This document shows, piece after piece, positions 18,097-26,568 of a stretch of 64,000 bases of DNA. Origin of the DNA: Bacillota bacterium (GTDB lineage: Bacteria; Bacillota; Clostridia; Lachnospirales; Lachnospiraceae). The stretch covers positions 310,001 through 374,000 of the forward strand of contig JAEWJZ010000028.1 in the NCBI GenBank assembly GCA_023386315.1. Reading direction: 5' to 3'. The notes beneath the pieces are model-generated. The model did no database searches. It was not told where the DNA came from and worked only from the letters and a program-made list of their open reading frames with translations. Each line of letters starts with the position of its first letter. Position 1 is the first letter of the stretch. The position numbers and the translations under genes are program-made.

Positions 18097-19542
18097 TTAT
18101 TTTAACTGCTCACGTACCAATTCGGAGAGAATTTTAATTCCCTCAGTGATTTTCCCCAGTGCAGCATTGGAATAGGAGATACGTATATGCTGATTTGAGC
18201 GGAATTCGTACAAATCACCAGGATGGATGAGTACCTTACGATTTAATGCTTTGACAAAAAGCTGGTACATGGAGATTGGATTATTTAATTTTAGCCATAT
18301 GAAATAACCGCCTGCCGGGATGTTCCATGTGGCTATTTCGCTAAAATAATCATTTAATGCAGTGAGTGCGGTATCTCTTCTAACCCTGACTTTTTTTCTG
18401 AGTTTCTCATTATGTTCTTCATATAAGCCACTTGCAAATATTTCCGCAGCCACATTCTGGGAGAGGGAGCTTGAGCCATAATCAGACTGCATTTTAATAT
18501 CCGCCAGTCTTGTAATAATCTGTTCGGGTCCAACAATCCAGCCAATTCTAAGACCGGGACTTAAGTTTTTTGAGATGCCTCCAACGTATAAAACAAGACC
18601 GCTATGATCAAGTGCTTTCAATGGGGGAGGAGGAGAATCTTCAAACCAGATTTCACGATACACGTCGTCTTCGATGATTGGCAGACCTTCCTTTTCACAA
18701 AAATGAATCAGTTCTTTCCTTTTTTTTAGTGGCATAACTGATCCTGTTGGATTATGAAAAGTAGGGATGGTAAATATAATAGAACCATGTTTATTTTTAT
18801 GCCTTTCTGATAATTCCTTTATGTTTATTCCTGTTTCATCAGTAGGTATTCCTGATAACTGCATTCCAAATGACTGAAATGTCCGAAGAGAATACAGATA
18901 GGACGGTTTTTCAAGATAGACAGTGGAATTGGCATGTAAAAGACCAAGGGAGATCAGTTGTAATCCCTGCAAAGCACCGGAGGTAATTAAGACAGAAGAC
19001 GGATTTGCTGTAATTCCAATGCTTTCTAAGTACTTACAGATTTCTTTCCTTAAAAAAAGGGAACCTCTTGGTTCTTCATAGCCTAACTGCTGTGATGAAA
19101 CAGACAATTTCTTTAATACACCCTGTATCTTATCCTGTGGAATCAGTTCTGGGGCAGGTTCACACGAGCCCATTCGTATCATGTCAGGGTCACTTTCTGC
19201 TTCATTAATCTGCTGAACAATCATATGGTTTGGCTGATGGTTTCCTGATGAGATATAACCGTTCCAATTGTAGGTTTGCTTCATTAAATTCCAGGTGTTG
19301 TTTATGATTTTTGTCCCGCCGCCAGTATTGCCCTGAATAATTCCTTCAGCGGCCAATTCATCCATTGCAGCAATAATTGTACTCCGATTTACCCCAAACA
19401 ATTCTGCAAGAGTTCTCTGACTGGGTAATTTTGAGCCAACAGACCATTCGTTACACGTTATCTTTTCTTTGATATATCCGGCAATTTGCAGATGCAAAGG
19501 CATTGGATGGGTTTTGTCTGGTCTCCAATTGATTTCGTACAT
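18097..19542 (-). CDS. MocR-type GntR regulator with aminotransferase domain
   Basis: 481 aa, standard for MocR proteins. Residues 1-75 form a GntR winged helix (PLHLQIAGYIKEKI, KLPSQRTLAELFGVNRSTI); the rest is a fold-type I aminotransferase with IITSGALQGLQ-type start, FTIPTFHNPTG, an IIEDDVY strand and GGISKNLSPGLRIGW carrying the PLP lysine. Such proteins sense PLP or amine substrates and control nearby genes. It is divergent from the ornithine cyclodeaminase remnant and the PhzF gene, which are its likely targets. ATG 19542 has AGGAGG upstream. Confidence 0.9.
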   Translation of the reverse strand: MYEINWRPDKTHPMPLHLQIAGYIKEKITCNEWSVGSKLPSQRTLAELFGVNRSTIIAAMDELAAEGIIQGNTGGGTKIINNTWNLMKQTYNWNGYISSGNHQPNHMIVQQINEAESDPDMIRMGSCEPAPELIPQDKIQGVLKKLSVSSQQLGYEEPRGSLFLRKEICKYLESIGITANPSSVLITSGALQGLQLISLGLLHANSTVYLEKPSYLYSLRTFQSFGMQLSGIPTDETGINIKELSERHKNKHGSIIFTIPTFHNPTGSVMPLKKRKELIHFCEKEGLPIIEDDVYREIWFEDSPPPPLKALDHSGLVLYVGGISKNLSPGLRIGWIVGPEQIITRLADIKMQSDYGSSSLSQNVAAEIFASGLYEEHNEKLRKKVRVRRDTALTALNDYFSEIATWNIPAGGYFIWLKLNNPISMYQLFVKALNRKVLIHPGDLYEFRSNQHIRISYSNAALGKITEGIKILSELVREQLK

Positions 19543-19569
19543 ATAAAAAACCTCCTGTCACTGAAATCT

Positions 19570-19611
19570 AATATATCATTTGGATGGTAAAAAATCAACC
19601 ATTGATGGTTG
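19570..19611 (-). promoter_or_regulatory. mocR promoter with GATGGT repeats
   Basis: On the minus strand TTGATT (19598-19593), 17 bases, TATATT (19575-19570). Two direct GATGGT copies (19583-19588 and 19603-19608), plus an inverted ACCAT between them, overlap this promoter; CAACCAT/ATGGTTG (19596-19611) forms a 16-base dyad. Direct repeats bound by one dimer are typical of MocR regulators, so this looks like an autoregulatory and divergent control site. Confidence 0.5.
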
Positions 19612-19681
19612 GAGACAAAAGTGCTTTTTTTCAGTACAATGATGTGAAACATGGCACCGCAGACGGATCAAATAGGAAGGT

Positions 19682-19804
19682 ATGAATCATGAATACATTA
19701 CTGTATTTGACAGCACAGGGATTGCGCTGCAGGATCTTGCTGTTGCAGATTACATAATAAAAACAGCAGAAGAAAAGCACATTGGAACAATTGTAACTAT
19801 ATAA
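19682..19804 (+). pseudogene. C-terminal remnant of an ornithine cyclodeaminase/mu-crystallin gene
   Basis: A 40-codon frame ending ITVFDSTGIALQDLAVADY and then about 19 more residues. The FDSTGIAxQDLA motif is the characteristic C-terminal segment of ornithine cyclodeaminase family enzymes, which are over 300 aa long. An in-frame TAG stands nine bases upstream (19673), so the rest of the gene is gone and not merely frameshifted nearby. The remnant sits directly ahead of the PhzF gene and next to a MocR regulator, suggesting a former amino-acid operon. Confidence 0.7.
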
Positions 19805-19816
19805 GGAGCATTGATC

Positions 19817-20689
19817 ATGAAAGTAAAAGTATATAAATTAAATGCATTTGCTAAAACGAAAGAAGGCGGTAATGCAGCAGGTGTTGTAATTAATGCAGAT
19901 TCATTATCGGAAAAGGAAATGGGAAAAATTGCTGCGATTCTGGGATTCAGCGAAACTGCTTTTTTATTGCGATCAGACGCAGCGGATTTTAGAGTGAGAT
20001 TCTTTACCCCAAAGGAAGAGGTTGATTTATGCGGTCATGCAACAATTGCAGCCTTTCATACAATGGCACATCTGGGATTGTTAAAACCAGATGAGTATAA
20101 ACAGGAGACAAAAGCCGGAATTCTGGGAATTGAAATTAAAGAAGACTATTCCGTTATGATGAACCAACCGGTTCCCGTGTTTTCAGAAATAATAGAGAAA
20201 GATGAACTTGCAGAATCATTAAATATCAATGCCTCGCAAATGCCGGAAGATTTGCCGGCCCAGATCGTATCTACAGGACTTCGGGATATCATGATACCTG
20301 TAAAAAGTATTGAGATTTTAAATGCAATGAAACCAGATATGGAAAAGATCAAAATAATCAGCCAGAAATATAATGCAGTTGGTTATCATGTTTTTGCCCT
20401 GGAATCCCTGTATGGTGCCAACGCCAATTGCAGAAACTTTGCTCCGTTATATGAAATTCCGGAAGAATCGGCAACAGGAACCTCAAACGGAGCACTGGGA
20501 TGCTATCTTTACCGCTATGGCAAAATTAACAGCGGGCAGGAATCGAACCTTGTATTTGAGCAGGGGTATTCCATGGAAAAACCATCTGAAATTCTGGTAT
20601 CGTTATCGGTAAAGGAAAACGAAATTCAGGAAGTCAGGGTTGGGGGCAGTGCAATGAATCTGACTTTATCAGAAATCGAGTTAAATTAA
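19817..20689 (+). CDS. PhzF family isomerase/epimerase-like protein
   Basis: 290 aa from ATG 19817, eight bases after AAGGAG (a TTG at 19811 is too close to it). Typical PhzF fold: NAFAKTKEGGNAAGVV at the start, GFSETAFLL with the conserved catalytic Glu, RFFTPKEEVDLCGHATIAAFH, and ESATGTSNGALGCYLY in the second half. PhzF proteins are diaminopimelate-epimerase-like isomerases; most homologues outside phenazine clusters have unknown substrates. Position behind the cyclodeaminase remnant and MocR regulator suggests amino-acid-derived chemistry. Its last nine bases overlap the convergent CMD gene. Confidence 0.88.
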   Translation: MKVKVYKLNAFAKTKEGGNAAGVVINADSLSEKEMGKIAAILGFSETAFLLRSDAADFRVRFFTPKEEVDLCGHATIAAFHTMAHLGLLKPDEYKQETKAGILGIEIKEDYSVMMNQPVPVFSEIIEKDELAESLNINASQMPEDLPAQIVSTGLRDIMIPVKSIEILNAMKPDMEKIKIISQKYNAVGYHVFALESLYGANANCRNFAPLYEIPEESATGTSNGALGCYLYRYGKINSGQESNLVFEQGYSMEKPSEILVSLSVKENEIQEVRVGGSAMNLTLSEIELN

Positions 20690-21061
20690 TTTACGTTCAC
20701 GAAAGACTTTTTTTGCAGTATTAACTGCATTCAGGACCTTGGGGAAACCAGTATATGGGATACACTGGATGAATGTCTCTATAATATTGTCTGGTGTAAT
20801 CCCTACATTTAAAGCACCGTTAATATGTACTTCTAACTGCGGTTCACATCCTCCGGCAGTAAGAAGGCTGCTAATAGTGATCATTTCACGCTCTTTAACG
20901 GTAAGTCCATTTCTGGCATATATGTCCCCAAACGCAAATTCTACAATATATTTTCCCAGATCCGGGGCAATGTCCTCAAGTGAATGAATTACCTGTTCTC
21001 CTCCTTTCCCGTCAATTTCTGCCAAATTTTTTATTCCAGCTTCAAATCGTGAATTATTCAT
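20681..21061 (-). CDS. Carboxymuconolactone decarboxylase (AhpD-like) family protein
   Basis: 126 aa of the CMD fold: FAFGDIYARNGLTVKEREMITIS, then LTAGGCEPQLEVHINGALNVGITPDNIIETFIQ. The AhpD CxxC pair is not present; a single Cys stands in the AGGCEPQ stretch, so peroxidase activity of the AhpD kind is unlikely and a gamma-carboxymuconolactone-decarboxylase-like role of unknown substrate is more fitting. AAGGAG lies nine bases before the ATG. It is divergent from a MerR regulator whose operator occupies this gene's promoter. Confidence 0.85.
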   Translation of the reverse strand: MNNSRFEAGIKNLAEIDGKGGEQVIHSLEDIAPDLGKYIVEFAFGDIYARNGLTVKEREMITISSLLTAGGCEPQLEVHINGALNVGITPDNIIETFIQCIPYTGFPKVLNAVNTAKKVFRERKLI

Positions 21062-21092
21062 TTCATTTTATCTCCTTCTGTTTTATAATAGT

Positions 21093-21123
21093 ACTGTACT
21101 TCTTAGACTATAGTCTAAGTCAA
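21093..21123 (-). promoter_or_regulatory. MerR-type promoter with 18-base palindrome in a 19-base spacer
   Basis: Minus strand: TTGACT (21123-21118), 19-base spacer, TACAGT (21098-21093). The perfect palindrome CTTAGACTATAGTCTAAG (21102-21119) fills the spacer. A 19-base spacer with a centred dyad is the hallmark of promoters that MerR proteins untwist to activate, and it drives the CMD gene. Confidence 0.75.
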
Positions 21124-21156
21124 GCTTTTTCAATTTGCTTTTGGGGAGGGATATTC

Positions 21157-21513
21157 ATGACAATTGGAAATCTGTCGGAAAAGACGGGAATCAGCGCATA
21201 TACATTACGTTATTATGAAAAGAAGGGATTAATAAAGGTGTCCCGCGACGCTGCCGGACGGCGTGTATTCGATGAGGCAGATATGGAATGGATTCGGTTT
21301 ATACAGCGTTTAAAAGATACCGGAATGCTGTTGAGGGACATTAATCGCTATTCCAAGCTGCGTTATCAGGGGGACAGTACCATAAAGGAACGCATGAAAA
21401 TATTAGAAGAGCATAGGAAGTATGTGTTGGCAGAGCAGGAAAAATGGGAAAATAATATGAAACATCTGAATGAAAAAATTAAAATATACCGCAAAATGAT
21501 TGATTTTAAATGA
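21157..21513 (+). CDS. MerR family transcriptional regulator
   Basis: 118 aa from ATG 21157 after GGGGAGGG; the longer open frame upstream crosses the operator and is not coding. Winged helix: TIGNLSEKTGISAYTLRYYEKKGLI, then GRRVFDEADMEWIRFIQRLKDTGMLLRDI, followed by a coiled dimerisation helix to the end. No conserved Cys metal site, so it belongs to the multidrug/small-molecule or thiol-independent branch. It most likely activates the divergent CMD gene through the palindrome at 21102-21119. The stop overlaps the next frame (ATGA). Confidence 0.88.
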   Translation: MTIGNLSEKTGISAYTLRYYEKKGLIKVSRDAAGRRVFDEADMEWIRFIQRLKDTGMLLRDINRYSKLRYQGDSTIKERMKILEEHRKYVLAEQEKWENNMKHLNEKIKIYRKMIDFK

Positions 21514-21524
21514 AAAGGAATATT

Positions 21525-22055
21525 ATGTGTAAATTAAAATTAGTAGAAGCTTCAAAAGAATATGAAAAGCAGGCCATGGAATATAGGAACGATTTTATTT
21601 CCCATGGAGAAAAGCTGATAAATGGCAGCAGCGGATTTATTGATTATCAGGATTTTGACGAGTGGTTAAGGAGAATTGAGGCTGAAAAAATTAAGACAGC
21701 TTCTGAGGAAGAGACACCCTCCACGACGTATTTCACAATACGTAAAGAAGATAATAAAATCATAGGTTCGATTCAGCTGCGGCATCATTTAACGGAAGAA
21801 CTTAAATTAGATGGGGGAAATATTGGTTATGGAATAAGTCCGTCAGAACGGGGAAAAGGCTACGGGACACAGCAGCTTGCGCTTTTATTGCCCAAGGCGC
21901 GGGAACTTAAGCTGCAGAGGGTCATGATTTCATGTGATAAAAGCAACAGGGCCTCTGCTAAAGTTGCAGTAAAGAACGGCGGCATTCTGTCAGGAGAAGG
22001 ATATGATGAGGAGAGTGAATCCGTAACAGAAATTTACTGGATCGATCTTTTTTGA
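21525..22055 (+). CDS. GNAT family N-acetyltransferase
   Basis: 176 aa from ATG 21525, which has AAGGAA in front; an ATG at 21510 overlaps the MerR stop. Motif A of GNATs is IGYGISPSERGKGYGTQQLAL, with the acetyl-CoA loop RGKGYG, followed by ISCDKSNRASAKVAVKNGG, motif B. The N-terminal half (YRNDFISHGEKLINGSSGF) matches the common Firmicutes group annotated as ribosomal-protein or small-molecule acetyltransferases. Substrate unknown. Confidence 0.85.
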   Translation: MCKLKLVEASKEYEKQAMEYRNDFISHGEKLINGSSGFIDYQDFDEWLRRIEAEKIKTASEEETPSTTYFTIRKEDNKIIGSIQLRHHLTEELKLDGGNIGYGISPSERGKGYGTQQLALLLPKARELKLQRVMISCDKSNRASAKVAVKNGGILSGEGYDEESESVTEIYWIDLF

Positions 22056-22089
22056 GTTAAAAAATCCAGTTCTTGAAAGAGGGATTAAT

Positions 22090-22608
22090 ATGAGTGTATT
22101 TTTTTATGGCTGCATAACTTTGGATGGCTATCTGGCTGATAAAAACCATAACCTGGACTGGCTTTACCAGACTGGAGATGTGGGAGAAACAGATTATGAA
22201 AATTTCTATAATCAAATGAATATTACTATTATGGGAAAACGAACATTTAGTGAAATTGAAAAAATGGATGATGCAGACAGTATTTATTCTACGACTGAAA
22301 ATTACGTAATAACACATTCAAATAACGTTTCTGTAAAGGGATTTACTGCTGTAAGCTGTGATGTTGTGGAATTTGTTAAACAGTTTGATAAAAATAAAAA
22401 CATCTGGATTGTGGGGGGCGGTACAATTCTGGCTCCTTTGCTGGAGAATGATATGATAGATACTATGATAATACAAATTGCTCCAGTATTATTGGGAAAA
22501 GGAATACCGTTATTTTCACAGGAGGAATCATTAAAACGGTTTTATTTGAAAGAAGTGAAACAATACGGACAATTTGCAGAACTAATTTATAGTAAGATAC
22601 AATCATAA
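22090..22608 (+). CDS. Dihydrofolate reductase/RibD-C family protein
   Basis: 172 aa. CITLDGYLADKNHNLDWL at the start, IMGKRTFSEI in the middle and IWIVGGGTILAPLLENDMIDTMIIQIAPVLLGKGIPLF are the RibD C-terminal-like DHFR fold seen in the YyaP/YwjB group. These bind NADPH; most are not true folate reductases and act as small reductases of unknown substrate. ATG 22090 follows AAAGAGGG by seven bases. About 200 bases with no gene separate it from the MmgE/PrpD gene. Confidence 0.82.
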   Translation: MSVFFYGCITLDGYLADKNHNLDWLYQTGDVGETDYENFYNQMNITIMGKRTFSEIEKMDDADSIYSTTENYVITHSNNVSVKGFTAVSCDVVEFVKQFDKNKNIWIVGGGTILAPLLENDMIDTMIIQIAPVLLGKGIPLFSQEESLKRFYLKEVKQYGQFAELIYSKIQS

Positions 22609-22805
22609 GCGGATATAAAAAAATGATAATAAGGAATGCTACAGCTGTTTGCAAGCAATTGTTACATATTTGTAAATAACATATGCTTCGGAATTGCCGG
22701 TTGATCTGTTAATATAACTGTAATCAATACTTTTCAAAATGTTTGAGGTTCCTGTGATCAGGGCGGAATTTTATTGAAAAACCAGCAAGATGAAGGATAG
22801 AGATT

Positions 22806-24191
22806 ATGGATTATTTGATTTATGGATTAGCAGATTATGTAGTAAATCTTTCCTATGAAGATCTGCCTGCAAGAGTGGTTGAAGCAGCAAAGCAAGTAAT
22901 AACAGATTCCTATGGAAATTTGATTTTTGGACGTTATTGTGAAACAAGTGATAAAATTCTTAAATACGCAAAACTTTCTGATACTGACATGAAAAATGAA
23001 AAATCAGCCTCTTTTATCGGAGAAGAGGAAGTGTTTACAGATTGTGAGACTGCTGTTTTCGCACATACGATGATGGCAAGGTGTGCGGATTTAGATGATG
23101 GTTACAGACATGCAATGGGGCATCCAGGTTCAGGCCTGGTGCCATTATTGCTCACAATGGCCCAGCAATACAAGAAAAACGGGAAAGAGATGATAACCGC
23201 GATTGCGGCTGCTTATGATATCTATGCCCGGTTAGGAGAGACTGTCAATCCATTCATGTACAGGGAAAGAGGGTTCGATGCGACAGGTGTGTGTGGTGCG
23301 GTTGCTGCTGCTGCGTTAGTATCTAAGATTACAGGGGCCAATGCAGAAAAGACAAAGAATGCGATGGGGATCGCCTCTTTGTTTACAGGAGGTCTGATTG
23401 AATATCAAAATGACGGTACCTCTGGTAAAATCATGTGCGGAGGCTGGGCGGCATTAAGCGGTATAAGAGCAGTAAGACTTGCAGCCTGTGGATTTACAGG
23501 TCCTGACGCAGCACTTGAAGGTAAATATGGTTTTCTCCAGGCTTTTAAGGGAACAAGCGGTCACTGTGAAATGGGCCGCGTGTTGAGTGATCTTGGAAAA
23601 GACTTTAAGATTACAGAGATCTATTTTAAACGACATGCATGTCAAAGAGGTCTTCATGCAGTGCTTGATGCAGTATTGGATTTAAGAGAATGTTATGCGT
23701 TGACACCGGCTCTTGTTAAAACAATTGATATCAGAACTTCTTCTTTTGTACATCGCCTCTCAAATCCTCACCCGCAGACAGCCGTTGGAGCGCAGGCAAG
23801 TGCTCAATTTACTTCTGCAGTAGCTTTAAAATACGGCCGCATGGATTCAGAAAAGCTGATATTTAACAGTTTCAATGATAACGAAATACAGAGTCTGGTT
23901 CAACGGATCACGGTTATAAAGGACGAAACTGTTGAGGAGTATTTAGCAAATAACCCAACACATTTTTGTGCGGCTCACGTAATTCTGGAGACTTATAGCG
24001 GAAATAAATACGAAAGATGGGTACCGGTACCCCTAGGGGATATGGAAACACCATTTGGATGGGATATGCTGAAGGTAAAATTTGATCATTTGGTTGATGG
24101 TACCCCTGGTGAAAAATCAAAGGCAGAAAAATTCGGTATGCTGAAAAATCTGGAAAACGTTTCAGATATCAGCTTTGTATTCCAGTTGTAA
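22806..24191 (+). CDS. MmgE/PrpD family protein
   Basis: 461 aa, normal for the family. Seen: ARVVEAAKQVITDSYGN, AHTMMARCADLDDGYRHAMGHPGSG (the conserved DxxD region), AIAAAYDIYARLGE, KRHACQRGLHAVLD and the RLSNPHPQTAVGAQASAQFT segment. Members include 2-methylcitrate dehydratase and cis-aconitate decarboxylase. No prpB or prpC is nearby, so a methylcitrate role is not supported; a dehydratase or decarboxylase for another small acid is as likely. Preceded by AAGGATAGAG and followed by a strong terminator, it is a single-gene unit next to a LysR regulator. Confidence 0.85.
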   Translation: MDYLIYGLADYVVNLSYEDLPARVVEAAKQVITDSYGNLIFGRYCETSDKILKYAKLSDTDMKNEKSASFIGEEEVFTDCETAVFAHTMMARCADLDDGYRHAMGHPGSGLVPLLLTMAQQYKKNGKEMITAIAAAYDIYARLGETVNPFMYRERGFDATGVCGAVAAAALVSKITGANAEKTKNAMGIASLFTGGLIEYQNDGTSGKIMCGGWAALSGIRAVRLAACGFTGPDAALEGKYGFLQAFKGTSGHCEMGRVLSDLGKDFKITEIYFKRHACQRGLHAVLDAVLDLRECYALTPALVKTIDIRTSSFVHRLSNPHPQTAVGAQASAQFTSAVALKYGRMDSEKLIFNSFNDNEIQSLVQRITVIKDETVEEYLANNPTHFCAAHVILETYSGNKYERWVPVPLGDMETPFGWDMLKVKFDHLVDGTPGEKSKAEKFGMLKNLENVSDISFVFQL

Positions 24192-24236
24192 AGAACATCG
24201 GAGTGAACCAAACATTCACTCCGATGTTCTTTTGTG
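24192..24236 (+). terminator. Intrinsic terminator
   Basis: A perfect 16-base stem, AGAACATCGGAGTGAA (24192-24207) with TTCACTCCGATGTTCT (24215-24230), then TTTG. It begins immediately after the MmgE/PrpD stop and can also serve the convergent LysR gene. Confidence 0.85.
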
Positions 24237-24250
24237 CCTGAAGGAGATTC

Positions 24251-25219
24251 TTATAAACTCCCGTTGTGCCCGGGGGAATACGGAATACAGTATTTCTTAA
24301 TGATTTTTTTGAAATCTTCTATATAAGAAGGAAATTTTTTACTTTTATGGTAAATCAGTGCAAGTGGATTTTCCGCTGTAAAGTTTGCAATTGGAAACAC
24401 ATTCAGATGAGAATCCGAAGAAACGGTTTGGTTTAACTGATTGATTCCTGATAAATACATAGTTAAGCAAAAGCATGCAGCATAATCTTCTGCACATAAT
24501 AGGTATTGTATATCAGGCTGGGTCAATTCGCTGATGCAATTTAATGATATCCCAAGTTCGGCAAGATGCCGGTCTAACAGAATACGGGAGTTAAAATTCC
24601 TTTTATTCAGGACAAACGGAACTTCCTGAAACAGACGCAGATCCACACCGTCTGCAAACCTGCGTTTGTACTCAGAGTAGTTTTGAGGAAAGTATTTCTT
24701 TAACAGATTGTCTGATATTACAACATACATCTGCTCCTTAAGAAGGATCTGATATTTTAAATCAGATGTTGTTATATTGCTGGTACCGGATAAGAATAAA
24801 TCAAGGGAATTATTCAGTACCATCTCCTGCATTTGGGGTGAGGTTTCGCGGATAATATTTAATTCCACCTTTGGATAAAGATCATGGAATTCTTTAAGCA
24901 ATTTTGGAACCAGGATGGAATATCTGCCTTCTGTAATACCAAAATTAATAGTACCGGATTTGGATTCTTTGACATCTAACAGCTGGTTTTCTAAATTTTG
25001 CTCTTCCAGCTCAATTTTACGTAAAGTTTCCAGCATAATCTTACCGGCAGGAGTCAATGAAAACTTTGGCTTCCGTTCAAAAAAGGTAATTCCGTATTTT
25101 TCTTCCAGACTCTTGATATATTTACTCAAACATTGATGGGAAATAAAAAGGCGTTTCGCAGCGCTGGTTATATTTAATTCTTCTGATAAAACAAGAAAAT
25201 AATTATAATTGTTTAACAT
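24251..25219 (-). CDS. LysR family transcriptional regulator
   Basis: 322 aa from ATG 25219, seven bases after GGGGGTGA; a GTG at 25228 adds three residues. Winged helix at the N-terminus: YFLVLSEELNITSAAKRLFISHQCLSKYIKSLEEKYGITFFERK, with one change from the usual PAVSRQI helix (HQCLSKYI). An effector domain follows (GTINFGITEGRYSILVPKLLKEF). It faces the tandem DJ-1 genes and the PTS/GH1 operon and is their probable regulator. The effector cannot be read. Confidence 0.88.
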   Translation of the reverse strand: MLNNYNYFLVLSEELNITSAAKRLFISHQCLSKYIKSLEEKYGITFFERKPKFSLTPAGKIMLETLRKIELEEQNLENQLLDVKESKSGTINFGITEGRYSILVPKLLKEFHDLYPKVELNIIRETSPQMQEMVLNNSLDLFLSGTSNITTSDLKYQILLKEQMYVVISDNLLKKYFPQNYSEYKRRFADGVDLRLFQEVPFVLNKRNFNSRILLDRHLAELGISLNCISELTQPDIQYLLCAEDYAACFCLTMYLSGINQLNQTVSSDSHLNVFPIANFTAENPLALIYHKSKKFPSYIEDFKKIIKKYCIPYSPGHNGSL

Positions 25220-25337
25220 AATTTTCACCCCCGGGCGTCCTGTGGTGATGTCAGTTTAACATAGGATCTACCTGATGTAAAGCCTGAAAAGGTCTATATT
25301 TAATTGCAACTAAAATTTACATACATGAAAAAAATAT

Positions 25338-25377
25338 GTGCTTTTCGGTTGCACTTTCTCATGGTAAACTAAGGATA
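25338..25377 (+). promoter_or_regulatory. Possible LysR-controlled promoter of the DJ-1/PTS/GH1 operon
   Basis: GTGC-N9-GCAC (25338-25354) gives a short interrupted dyad of LysR-box kind overlapping a TTGCAC -35 (25349-25354). The -10 region, AGGATA at 17 bases, is poor, as expected for an activator-dependent promoter. Weak evidence, based on position and symmetry only. Confidence 0.3.
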
Positions 25378-25425
25378 ACAAAGAGAAAACAATTACTGGT
25401 ATGTAAGAGACAGGAGGTAATGAAA

Positions 25426-25998
25426 ATGAGCAGAGTCGCGGTTATTTTAGCGGAAGGATTTGAAGAAAGTGAAGCATTAACCATTGTTGACATCATAAGA
25501 AGAGCAGGCATAGAGTGTTCCATGATTAGTATCGCAGGAGAAAAAGTAAAAGGCAGTCATGATATTATTGTCAAAGCGGATGGATTAATCAGTGATGATG
25601 TTCTGGATTACGATATGGTGGTACTGCCCGGAGGATTGCCGGGAGCTGTGAATTTAAGAGATGATGAAAGAGTCATTAATATAATAGAAAAAATGAATTA
25701 TGCCGGAAAGTTTGTATGCGCCATGTGCGCGGCACCGATTGCACTGGCAAAGGCTGGTGTATTGGAAGGAAAAGAATTCACTGCGTATATCGGGTACGAT
25801 GAGAAGATTAAAACAACTGGAACTTATAAAGAGGATATTGTTGTGGTTGATGGAAATCTTATTACCAGCCGTGGTCCTGCAACTGCTTATGCTTTTGCTT
25901 ATAAACTGGTAGATGTACTTGGCGGCGATAGTCTGGCAGTAAAGAACCGAATGGTTTATTTTAATTCATTTAATGAAGAACAGGAGGGAATATCATGA
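25426..25998 (+). CDS. DJ-1/PfpI family protein (first of a tandem pair)
   Basis: 190 aa from ATG 25426, eight bases after AGGAGG; the longer upstream frame is not supported. Fold markers: VAVILAEGFEESEALTIVDIIRRAG with the conserved Glu that tunes the active cysteine, VVLPGGLPGA, and AMCAAPIALAKAG with the nucleophilic Cys at the elbow. This matches the DJ-1/YajL branch (deglycase- or chaperone-like, disputed). It overlaps the next gene by four bases and shares its whole length with it, so the pair arose by duplication. Confidence 0.88.
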   Translation: MSRVAVILAEGFEESEALTIVDIIRRAGIECSMISIAGEKVKGSHDIIVKADGLISDDVLDYDMVVLPGGLPGAVNLRDDERVINIIEKMNYAGKFVCAMCAAPIALAKAGVLEGKEFTAYIGYDEKIKTTGTYKEDIVVVDGNLITSRGPATAYAFAYKLVDVLGGDSLAVKNRMVYFNSFNEEQEGIS

Positions 25999-26546
25999 AT
26001 AAGATCGCAGTATTGATGGCAGAAGGATTTGAAGAAGGCGAAACATTAACAATTGTTGATATTTTAAGAAGAGCCGGACTTATCTGCGATATGATCTATT
26101 TTGAAGATAAGCTGGTAAAAGGAATGCATGGTATGTACGTGGAGGGGGATAAAGAATTTGGAGAAGCAGTCAAAGAATATGACATGATTGTTTTACCCGG
26201 CGGACGTCCCGGAGGGCAGAATCTGAAAGAAAACCCGGAAGTTATAAAGATGGTTCAGTATTTCAACAATAACAACAAATATATCGGGGCTATGTGTTCC
26301 GGTACTGTAGTATTATCTGATGCAAACGTAATTGAAGGAAAAAAAGTGACAGGATATACCGGGTATGCAGAAAAACTGATTGGCGGCATCTTTATCAACG
26401 AAGTTGTTGTTGCGGATCAGAATATTGTTACCAGCCAGGGTCCTGCGACGCCATATCCGTTTGCGTATAAGATAGCAGAAGTACTTGGAAAAGATACGGC
26501 TGAATTACGGGAAAGAATGCTTTACAATTTCGCAGGCGGAAAATAA
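25995..26546 (+). CDS. DJ-1/PfpI family protein (second of a tandem pair)
   Basis: 183 aa, paralogue of the preceding gene: VLMAEGFEEGETLTIVDILRRAG, VLPGGRPGGQNL and AMCSGTVVLSDANVI with the elbow Cys. The residues after the Cys differ (SGTVVL against AAPIAL), so the two are not redundant copies and may form a heterodimer; that is inference. Start overlaps the first gene (ATGA). It lies 22 bases before the PTS gene, so all four genes probably share one transcript. Confidence 0.88.
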   Translation: MNKIAVLMAEGFEEGETLTIVDILRRAGLICDMIYFEDKLVKGMHGMYVEGDKEFGEAVKEYDMIVLPGGRPGGQNLKENPEVIKMVQYFNNNNKYIGAMCSGTVVLSDANVIEGKKVTGYTGYAEKLIGGIFINEVVVADQNIVTSQGPATPYPFAYKIAEVLGKDTAELRERMLYNFAGGK

Positions 26547-26568
26547 ATCATATAACGGGAGAGGCATT

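Noticed and set aside
22609..22805. Possible regulatory RNA in the gap before the MmgE/PrpD gene
   Set aside because: AT-rich with only short, weak inverted repeats; nothing matches a riboswitch class I know.
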